DNA of 64,000 nt from Takakia lepidozioides (lineage: Eukaryota > Streptophyta > Takakiopsida > Takakiales > Takakiaceae), in assembly GCA_030704615.1 (NCBI GenBank), contig CM060734.1, forward strand, positions 50,670,042-50,734,041, written 5' to 3'. The notes under the pieces are model-generated. The model saw nothing but the letters and a program-made list of their open reading frames with translations, searched no databases and was not told where the DNA came from. A program made the translations under genes and the position numbers. Of the stretch, positions 57,155 to 64,000 are shown in pieces (the first letter of the stretch is position 1; the number at the start of each line of letters is the position of its first letter).

Positions 57155-57556
57155 ATGGAGTCGCAGGAAACAGATACATTGGAGTTGTCGCTTACCCCGC
57201 TACCAGATCAGCCATTTCGACTCTCACAACTTTCAACATCACGCCGACGCTCTCGAGACGATGGGCCACCAATGCGACGCGTACTTCCTCGTCTGGACCC
57301 CGTACGACGGCAAATGGAGCCTACTCGAAGTCTGATAATTTTGTTGGAGGTTGAGGCTTCGGACCCAGAGGGCAACGAAATCATGTTTGAAGGCAGTTTC
57401 AAAAATCAGAATGCTCAAATCACTGCGTGGTCCCAAGTTCAAGGTGTTGGACACTATCGATGGTTGCAGGGACCTATAAATCATTTGAGTCAAGAACAAA
57501 GAGCCGAATACTTGGCAAGTACCATTCGTCGGATTTTGGATTTTCTCCAACTCTAA
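57155..57556 (+). CDS. Gypsy-2 extra ORF of 133 residues after pol
   Basis: An unbroken ORF between the chromodomain stop and the purine tract/3' LTR, on the coding strand. Residues 1-50 are Pro/Arg/Ser-rich and basic (STSRRRSRDDG); residues 55-133 look folded (LIILLEVEASDPEGNEIMFE, GVGHYRWLQG, LASTIRRILDFLQL). It has no signal peptide or membrane segment, so it is not envelope-like. I do not recognise it. It stayed open while gag and pol collected stops, though at this length that is only mild evidence for function. Confidence 0.55.
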   Translation: MESQETDTLELSLTPLPDQPFRLSQLSTSRRRSRDDGPPMRRVLPRLDPVRRQMEPTRSLIILLEVEASDPEGNEIMFEGSFKNQNAQITAWSQVQGVGHYRWLQGPINHLSQEQRAEYLASTIRRILDFLQL

Positions 57557-57611
57557 GCAAGTCCAAGATCTTACCGCTCCTCGAGGAACTCGGCGCTAGA
57601 GGAGGGGGTGA

Positions 57612-58232
57612 TGTCACGGACATAGCCCAGAGGAACTTACCAGGAGTAAATACCAGAAGTTATCAAGTTACCATGACTTACCGTGATTTACCATGATTTA
57701 TCATGATTTACCATTACTTACCAAGTTACCGGGAGTTTACCAAATTACCAAGAGTAACTTGGGAAACTACTCAGGAAGCTTCCTTTGGAGGAAACTTCTC
57801 CATCAAGATACCTCATTTGTTTAAGGAAGCTTCTCCATCAAGAAACCTTTGTTTAATCTTGGAAACTTCTCCAGCAAGCAACCTCCATAAGGGAAGCTTA
57901 TTAGTAGCCAGTATATATAGGAGGCGAGATTGGACACTCTTTAGTCTCGCCAACACCAGTTCAAACTACTCTTGTTTCCAGTTCCCAGTACTTCAGTCCA
58001 GTTCCCAGTACCCTAGCCCAGTTTCCAGTATCTGGTACTCCAGTCCAGTTTCCAGCATTCCAGTATTCAAGTCGTGTTCCAATATCTTGTACTTTTGTTC
58101 ATTGTTATAAAGATCGTCTTGATTCCTATTTACTCATCGTGCATTCGGCCACGCTGACCTTGACTTCTTGTCTAGCCTTGTACCTCTAGTCTTATCTCTT
58201 GTTTGTGTTCAGTCATGTTCTCGTGCTTGACA
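57612..58232 (+). repeat. Gypsy-2 3' LTR
   Basis: 621 bp, TGTCACGG...CTTGACA, preceded by a purine tract (AGAGGAGGGGG). It contains TATATATA near 57,912 and the AGTCTCGCCAA segment (57943-57953) that is missing from the 5' LTR, plus one more CAGTTCCCAGTA phrase than the 5' LTR. Confidence 0.92.
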
Positions 58233-58323
58233 CACGGCGTCTCCGCATGCATGCTAGGAACACTGAACTACTTTCATGCCTTCTTATCACTGCCAGCAAC
58301 GTCTATGCCCGGGCGAACAAAAT

Positions 58324-58599
58324 CTAAGCCCTCTTCATGTTCTTCTCTGGCCAAAGACAATTCAAACCAACGACATCCTCCAACATTGTTTGCGGTGGGA
58401 CCTCTTCCTCGTTAGGGTGAGGCAAGACACAATTGACAATATAGATATCATTCACCTCAACCCGCCACAATCCCTCAGGTATAACACGACAATGATATGT
58501 ATCTTTGTCAGGCACACTAGTGACAATTCCACTGGCAGCCCTGTGTCGTGGTAAATGAGGATCATACATGCTGATTTTGTCCTTCAACTTAAACTGCAC
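58324..58599 (-). pseudogene. Fragment resembling a CACTA (En/Spm) protein C-terminal region
   Basis: Minus-strand 91-codon frame with GIVTSVPDKDTYHCRVIPEG, LWRVEVNDIYIVNC, LPHPNEEE and DVVGLNCLWPEK. The order (short strand-rich part, then LGDAVGxxxxWP-like end) resembles a segment found near the end of plant En/Spm transposon proteins. It fits the CACTA-like DNA on the other side of Gypsy-2. No intact ORF; identity is tentative. Confidence 0.35.
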
Positions 58600-58721
58600 A
58601 CTAGAAGTAGGTAATTCTAGTTAACCATGACTAAAACCATGACAGCTGTCGTGCACCTAAGCATCGTGCCACAACATACATCGCTGTCCACCATACATTC
58701 TAAGCACACAATCCTAGAAAA

Positions 58722-58745
58722 CTATGCCACAATCGCCCCCCTAGC
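58722..58745 (-). other. Gypsy-3 polypurine tract and 3' LTR start
   Basis: On the minus strand AGCTAGGGGGGCGAT runs into TGTGGCATAG, the expected PPT-TG order, about 160 bp after the PHD finger. The LTR seems truncated or undefined to the left, because CACTA-like coding starts by 58,599. Confidence 0.55.
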
Positions 58746-58889
58746 TGGTGATTAGTATCTAAAGTCAATAGATCAAGAGGCCGGGTGCAAAAGTAGCCCC
58801 ATCGTTACTCGCCTTCCTGCAATCCATTATCTTCAATTAAGTATCCATGGCGTTGAGCTCCTATTCCACCATTGTCATGCCCACTACCT

Positions 58890-59390
58890 ATGTCCAAGGC
58901 ATCGTGGACACAACCATTCTCCACTAGGAACCTCCTCAAGTGGCGGTGTCAAGCATCCCATGTGTCACCCCCTTGAGCATTTGTCACACACCAACATGGT
59001 CGCGGCACCACCAGCATGCCCACATAGCATGCAACGCAACCCTGCAGCTACCACTGCAAGGTTGGGATCTATCCTCCCATCCACATGTGGAAGGTGACAT
59101 GGCGTACAATTGCGCACATGGTCCTTCCATACCATGCCATCTCGACCCTCCAGAATCAACACTCCTGAAGGCAACACCTCCCGGACCCTTAGAATCACAC
59201 GCCCTGCTGTGACATCCAAAGTCGTAGGCGCTGTCTGCTGCAGATACACATAGTCCCTAGGGTGGAAACGCCGAACACCTGGCCGATATCCCCCTCCACG
59301 TATAGTGGCGTACCTCAGTGTGTCTCGGTGTTGGGCAATAGCAAGGTTCTCAAAAGCCATAGGCATGACTCTCTTGAACAACTCTGCCCG
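58890..59390 (-). pseudogene. Gypsy-3 integrase C-terminus and PHD finger
   Basis: The frame begins as integrase C-terminal domain (FHPRDYVYLQQ, TLDVTAGRVILRVREVL, GMVWKDHVRNC) and goes straight into a PHD finger, positions about 59,046 to 58,905: CMLCG, CDKCSRG, HMGC, LTPPLEEVPSGEWLCPRC. All C4-H-C3 ligands are present. A TGA replaces the Trp expected before the His (TGG to TGA at about 58,960). PHD fingers read histone H3 tails, so this probably fills the targeting role that a chromodomain has in Gypsy-1 and Gypsy-2. Confidence 0.82.
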
Positions 59391-60250
59391 TTGGGCACAT
59401 GCTTGTGTCTACACATCCGGATCATCAAGGTTGAGAACTACTGTAGTCTCCCTGCGAATAGATGCAGGCAAATCTGGCTCTCGGCCAAAGAGAAGAAAAT
59501 AAGGCGAGAACGAGGCAAGTGATGTTTATTTGCTAAACCTATAGTCCATGGCCAACCAGGTAGCTGAAGGTCCCAATCTCCTAAGTGTCCCTTCTGCAAG
59601 CCATACTTGCGCAAGCCTCGCTTGACTGTTTGTACAACCCTCTCTGCCATGCCATTAGCCTCGGGATGATCCCGAGAAGTAGTGCGGTGATCTATCAAGG
59701 CTTGCTCACACAAAGCCTGAAACTCCCCCAAGAACTCTCTCCCCTGGTCCGTGAGTACTTCGGCTGGAGCACCAAATTGGCTAAGCACTCGATCTAAGAA
59801 TGTATACGCAGCCCTTTCACTTGCCTTGTCAGGCAATGCCACTAGTTCAATCCACTTGGAGAAATGTTCCACCATCACCAGCACATACTTGTTATGGCGA
59901 ATCGTTAGTGGCAATGGACCTGCGAAGTCAAGACTTCAACGATAGCCCAAACCCATAATGGGTAAAGGATGCAATTGTGGAGTAGGTGCATTGAAAGAAG
60001 CTCGCACTCTATCACACACCATGCACCTTGCCACTAATTGTTGCACATCCGTGTGCATGCCCCCCCCCACCAATACTGTCCTTGCAGCAAACTATGAGTG
60101 CGCCGCACCCCAAAATGTTCCAACTCCTCATGGGCATGGCGTACCAATCGCGCTCGTTGTGTTGGATGAGGCACAATCCTCACTCGTCCATCCTCCCATA
60201 CTCGGAGTAGGTGAGTCCCCTCCTACTTGAACCTCTTGGCTCGTTGTAGG
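59391..60250 (-). pseudogene. Gypsy-3 integrase core
   Basis: The degenerate HHCC finger (HEELEHFGVRRTHSLL, about 60,150) leads into the core: D in SLDFAGPLPL (about 59,930, with a TGA just before it that probably replaced Trp), D in VLTDQGREF and E in DHPEANGMAERVVQ. All three catalytic residues are retained. The frame from 59,914 to 59,438 is open. Confidence 0.85.
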
Positions 60251-60665
60251 ATCCGATCTCTCATTGAAGTGGTTGATGGAGTCAGACAAGCTTATAGGGA
60301 AGCTTGCACGGTGGGCACTTATGCTTCAAGAATACGACTTTCAGGTGGTGCATCGAGCCAGTATTGTCAATCGGGATGCAAATGGATTGAGTCATAATCC
60401 ATGCACGAGCGAGCATGATGATACTGGAGCTTGGTGGCATGGTGAGACGGATGAGGAGATGGTGCCAGGATGGCATGCATCTACATTTTTGTGCATCCTA
60501 GCAATGGGAGCTCAAGCTGGTCCATCCCATAGCATTGGTCATGTCGATGGTGTACATGACGATCCGAAGATCAATGAGGAGCTTGGTGGTGCTAAGGATG
60601 TACATGACGATGCAGCAGTGTTGGCCTACCTTCGTACTAGAGAGACATCAGCCAATGTGAGTGAA
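60250..60665 (+). pseudogene. Gypsy-3 RNase H end, in reversed orientation
   Basis: Plus-strand frame beginning near 60,262: LKWLMESDKLIGKLARWALM and LQEYDFQVVHRASIVNRDAN, the C-terminal part of a retroelement RNase H and the linker to integrase. Flanking RT/RH and integrase are on the minus strand, so about 415 bp is inverted. The right junction falls inside RNase H (YLYGNLFT, about 60,665), the left near 60,250. Confidence 0.8.
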
Positions 60666-61975
60666 GAGATTGCCATAGAGGTAACATCTGAAATGTGCCA
60701 CTGCCCATACCGCAGCTAGACACTCCCCTTCATAGGAACTATACTTCGCCTCGGCATCATTGTTTGAGCGGCTACCATATGCCATTACAAACTCTCTTCC
60801 CTCATCATCCACCTGTGTGAGCACTACTCCAATCCCCAACATACTTCAATCCGTATGTAGTTGGAAAGGCCGCCTCAGAATAGGTGCAGAAGTCAATCGA
60901 GCCTTGAGTTCCTCAAAGGCTTCCTCCTGCTCCTCCTTCCACTGTCACTCCTGACCCACCTTGGTTAACTTAGTAAGAGCCTTTGCAATACTGCTAAATC
61001 CCTTGACAAACCATCGATAGTAGTTTGTCAACCCCATGAAAGCATGAACTCTGCTAACATCTATGGGGCATGGAATGCGTGCAATGGCCTCCACCTTCGT
61101 CTTTTGAACACCCAATCCTCCGGGGTATATCATGTGGCCTAGATACTCAATCTAGTTGTGGAAGAACTTGCACTCCCCAGGGTGCAATTTCAACCCATGC
61201 GCTCTCAAGCGCTCAAACACCACCTGAAGGTGTCTCTCATGCTCCTCAACCGTAGCACTAAAGACAATAATGTCATCAATGTAACACCGGGCAAAGTCTA
61301 GCCCCGCGAGAATCCTATCCATAACCCTCTGAAACTCTGCAGGAGCATTCTTCAACCCAAATGGTAGGAAGCGCCATTGGTACAAGCAATCATTCCCATG
61401 TTGATCAATCCCCCAGAATGTCGTCTTTTGCTTGTCAGCCTCTTTGATTGGCAACTGGTGGTAACCGGATCACAAGTCCAATGTGCTAAACACCTTTGCA
61501 TGCCCAATGGCATCAAAGATTTCCTCTGGAGTTGGCATGGCATATCTATCGGACTTAGTCTGACGGTTCACAGGACGATAGTCCCCACACATCTTTCTTT
61601 CTGTCCAATTGCCATAGATATCCTTCTTAGCTGACATCACCGTTGCCGAGGCATACTCCCCGCCTGACAACTCCACCAATTCAGCTTCGAACAACTCCAT
61701 AGTCCGTGACTGGATCAATGACCTCTCCATGTCACTATACCGGTAGGGCCTTCGAAAGATTGGCGTGTCACTTGCCAAATCAATACGAATCTCCTGACCC
61801 TTCAAACTCCCCAAATCCTTCAAACCGAAGACAAAGCAATTTCTATAAGCCCTTAGAAATCGCTGGATCCTCCGTCTCTCTCCTCCGGTGACTATAGGTC
61901 CAACATTTGGTTCCCAATTGTCCTCAGTGACTGCAACCTTGGGTACATCAGGCTTGGAGGTAGGAGACGAATCAT
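60665..61975 (-). pseudogene. Gypsy-3 reverse transcriptase and RNase H N-terminus
   Basis: RT from VGPIVTGGERRRIQRFLRAY through KMCGDYRPVNRQT, KVFSTLDL, WRFLPFGLKNAPAEFQRVMD, the catalytic loop CYIDDIIVFS (61,270-61,300), CKFFHN, a GHMIYPGG motif and MGLTNYYRWFVKGFSSIAK. RNase H follows: MLGIGVVLTQVDDEG and YSSYEGECLAAVWAVAHFR. In-frame stops at about 61,468, 61,153, 60,948 and 60,845 each differ by one transition from the expected Arg, Gln, Arg/Gln and Trp codon. Confidence 0.88.
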
Positions 61976-61979
61976 TGCT

Positions 61980-62340
61980 AGATAGCAACCTCTTGGGCCT
62001 TGTCCGCCCAATCTGACTGTGGCGTAGCCTCCACTTGCTCTGCCATAACCACCTTGAGAACATCCTCTGGGGAAGAAACATTCTCAACCTCTTCAAAAAC
62101 ATTGGTCACCTTGGCCTCCAACTGATCTTCAGTGTATGGCTTTCCCCACTCCTCATATTGTTGCTTGAGAGATCCAATGACTCTCTCTTTCCGCATCTCA
62201 GCCCACATCTGCCATGGGTGTTTGCACCCCATGATCCTGTGCTCGCCCCCACTCACTGCCTCAACCATCCCGGTTGGCAGAGGGGATACAATACCAAATG
62301 GGAGTACAGAAGTAGCCACCACTGTCTGCAACCTCCGTTG
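61980..62340 (-). pseudogene. Gypsy-3 linker between methyltransferase and RT
   Basis: Acidic, hydrophilic segment (LKQQYEEWGKPYTEDQLEAK, VFEEVENVSSPEDVLKVVMA) in the same frame as the methyltransferase end. A frameshift near 61,980 separates it from the RT frame. No known domain. It may hold the cleavage site between methyltransferase and RT in the polyprotein. Confidence 0.55.
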
Positions 62341-62344
62341 ATCA

Positions 62345-63412
62345 GCCATGCACAAGCCAATGACCCATGTTAAGCAATTTAGATCCATTGCTTGACCCAA
62401 CACATGTCGGCGTGATGCCTCTGACAGAGCTGGCACAGCTGTAGTGCCCGTGGCAAATCCCATTGCCCGCTCTCGCTCATCTGCATTGGGCTCCACCAAT
62501 TGTTGTAGCACACTGTCCCAAATCAACCCAGGACCATTGTCTCAAAAAACATGAGACGAGGGAAAGCTCATGAGCGTAGGCAAGGCCGCACGTGGCTGCC
62601 CCACTCGATTTACCACTGCTAGAGGTGGACGGTTATCATGTCGCACCCTTTGTGGTTGCCTCCCTTGGTCCAAAATGCCCTCAACTGTGAGATTGGGTGG
62701 CCGTTGAATGGAATCGTATGCTCTCTTGAGCAGCTCTGGTGGTGCAAGATTGGTCCACCACAATCGAGGTCGATGCGCTCGTGATCCCACCGCTGCTACA
62801 TCCAATAGCACCGCCGATCCAATCCAAGACCGCACCTGATGCACACTGGCCATAACCCTGGCCCGAGAGTCCCCCATAAGAGGAACATTCTCCAAGATAT
62901 ATGCTAGAGGTTGCACTTGCCTCATCTGCAAGTCACGCACATACTCTCAACATCTCCCAAAATAAATGCGATCGTGCATCATGCAAGCCGTTCCCATGAC
63001 CCGCGGGAGAGTGTCCTTGGCAAGGCTATCCTGCTATCACCAAGTCAATGGCACCATGCCGGTCCAAATCATCCGCCCCCAGCAAGTTAATGTCTACTGG
63101 CAAGGCCTTTTGATACCCTTGAATTGCTGGGAGAGGCAACAACTCAGGATACCGGTGTATGAGCAAGGCGATGTGGCGCATAGAAATACGCCGAGCTATC
63201 TCATCCTTCTCCACATATAAGTACTTGCGTACTTTAATCCCAGCTTGCAACACTCCTGCAAGCCCAGTGCTCATGCCTCCAAACAGGTCTAGTAAACAAA
63301 TCCCTGATTCAGGTGGTTGCCAGGTAATGGGCACTGTATCCAAAGGAGCTAACTGAGGAGGTCCAGGTGATGTCACTAAACTCCCCTCACCCACCAATGG
63401 ATAGGCCTCCTG
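62345..63412 (-). pseudogene. Retrotransposon-encoded C5-cytosine DNA methyltransferase
   Basis: Motifs occur in linear order. I: LLDLFGGMSTGLAGVLQAG (about 63,290), the AdoMet pocket. II: YVEKDEIARR. IV: DLVIAG, a TAG in place of Trp, then PCQGHSPAG (about 63,020) with the catalytic Cys. VI: ILENVP (about 62,890). VIII: GSRAHRPRLWWTN (about 62,770). X: ERERAMGFATGTT with GQAMDLN (about 62,480-62,380). A 1-nt shift near 62,950 and TGA near 62,541 break it. Order I-X is unpermuted, so it is not DRM-like (DRMs are rearranged). Motif wording (PCQ, ERERAMGF) sits between Dnmt3 and bacterial types. It is joined to protease upstream and RT downstream, so it was part of the element's polyprotein. 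Confidence 0.87.
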
Positions 63413-64000
63413 TCATGCTTGGTGCACACACTCGCCTGCTACTCGATGCAAATTCCTAACTGTACCCCACAGTGGAATATGAACAGACACATGAGGATGC
63501 AAATCAGCCTTGTATGCCAATTGTTTGTCCTCATCAGGTGGTGGCCTATCATCTGCATGGCTATTGCCCTCCAAGAGCTCACCACCCCAAGCCACCACCC
63601 CTGAGAATGCAGCCAATGTGGGCATCATGTTCCTATGATCCACCGCTACATTCCCAATAAACCGCACTGGGAGCAGTGCACGTCGACCATCCCCTGACTG
63701 CCATTCCGGCCTGTAGGATGCCGTTTCCTCCCAAAAGTCCAAAGTAAAGCCCATCGGGTATAACACAGCCCCACCAACAAGCACATCATAAGACATCGCG
63801 TCCGTAACAATGGCTTTAGCTCTCATGACAGAGCCATCTGTAGGATGATCTGGCTGCAATCAAATGAAGAGCTCATGGCTTGTAATCCCTCGTGCCTTCT
63901 CTAAACCGCCCAAAGATGTTTGAATTTGGAAAGGGCAAGGCTCCAAATCCGCCTCTGTAAGACCCAAGCGTGCAATTGTTGCTCTCCCCAACATCAATGG
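63413..64000 (-). pseudogene. Gypsy-3 retropepsin region
   Basis: Minus-strand translation from the window edge: LMLGRATIARLGLTEADLE, then after a TGA at about 63,858 (expected Arg), MRAKAIVTDAMSYDVLVGG, AVLYPMGFTLDFW. The YDVLVGGAVLYPMGF part matches the C-terminal loop of LTR-element proteases (the hydrophobic-hydrophobic-G signature). The catalytic D-[TS]-G lies beyond the window. A Pro/Gly/Asp-rich linker to the methyltransferase follows. Confidence 0.75.

Larger units (their letters stand above)
51947..58232 (+). mobile_element. Gypsy-2: Tf1/sushi-like chromovirus with exact target duplication
   Basis: Complete-length element. The 5-bp duplication CACGG (51942-51946 and 58233-58237) is exact. 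LTRs of 594 and 621 bp enclose gag, protease, RT, RNase H, integrase, a chromodomain, an extra ORF and a purine tract (about 57,600-57,611). Stops and a frameshift break pol, but the domains are well preserved. Domain style (MDFITDLPISKTIDSIFVIV, sushi-type gag) and self-priming signals place it near Tf1/sushi-type chromoviruses rather than common plant clades (inference). Confidence 0.9.
58700..64000 (-). mobile_element. Gypsy-3: LTR retrotransposon with DNA methyltransferase and PHD finger (partial)
   Basis: Minus-strand order: protease (63.4-64.0 kb), C5-cytosine methyltransferase (62.3-63.4), linker (62.0-62.3), RT (61.1-61.96), RNase H (60.67-61.13), a reversed block (60.25-60.66), integrase (59.4-60.25), PHD finger (58.9-59.05). 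A minus-strand purine run (GCTAGGGGGG, complement of 58,736-58,745) followed by TGTGGCATAG (complement of 58,722-58,731) marks the PPT and 3' LTR start. gag, PBS and the other LTR lie beyond the window. Frameshifts and transition-type stops show a dead copy. Confidence 0.85.

Noticed and set aside
57155-57556. Envelope gene of Gypsy-2
   Set aside because: Position fits, but there is no signal peptide, membrane segment or cysteine pattern; kept only as an unknown ORF.

Overview
This is nuclear DNA from a land plant with a large, repeat-rich genome. Evidence: plant-type spliced genes, a PLS-class PPR-DYW RNA-editing gene, TTTAGGG-type telomere-like runs, chromovirus Gypsy elements with a tRNA-iMet-type primer site, hAT, CACTA and PIF/Harbinger-like elements, and tRNA-derived SINEs. 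A DYW gene built of many near-identical PPR units, few genes per 64 kb, and a Tf1/sushi-like Gypsy fit a fern or lycophyte better than a flowering plant. That placement is inference.

Layout. 1-770: DYW end of a broken PPR gene plus its 3' flank. 1143-1510: a second PPR relic. 1906-9362: Gypsy-1, with an internal inversion, a 213-bp repeat array, and a PIF/Harbinger-like element in its 3' LTR. 10017-14139: a broken, partly inverted copy of the PPR locus. 15744-20072 (-): complete six-exon DEAD-box helicase of the DDX49/Dbp8/RH36 type, divergent from 20339-23889 (+), an initiator-tRNA A64 ribosylphosphate transferase (RIT1-like). 24271-24821 (+): two exons of an unrecognised gene. 25790-28343 (-): complete three-exon nodulin-related-protein-like gene with a 43-residue repeat tail. 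31269-34811 (-): intact PPR-DYW gene whose first coding block is half of an OSB-type PDF motif, with an array of PDF-motif exons upstream to about 36800. 39280-40420: LINE relic. 42665-43654: hAT element with an 8-bp target duplication. 49380-50790: odd tandem repeats. 50984 onward: CACTA-like sequence split by Gypsy-2 (51947-58232). 58700-64000 (-): Gypsy-3, running off the window end.

Most notable. (1) Gypsy-3 carries a C5-cytosine DNA methyltransferase domain between protease and reverse transcriptase and a PHD finger after its integrase, a possible writer-plus-reader retrotransposon; the copy is dead, and its stops look like C-to-T decay. (2) PDF (OSB, organellar ssDNA-binding) exons are joined in frame to a PPR-DYW editing factor, and the whole arrangement is duplicated in the window. 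(3) Gypsy-2 has the hallmarks of Tf1-type self-priming (an 11-nt match between its primer site and the predicted RNA 5' end) and an extra 133-codon ORF after pol with its own TATA-like motif. (4) Three unrelated loci (Gypsy-1, Gypsy-3, the PPR copy) each contain an internal inverted segment.

The active host genes centre on RNA: rRNA processing (RH36), initiator tRNA identity (RIT1) and organelle RNA editing (PPR-DYW). The rest is mostly transposon sequence and decayed gene copies.
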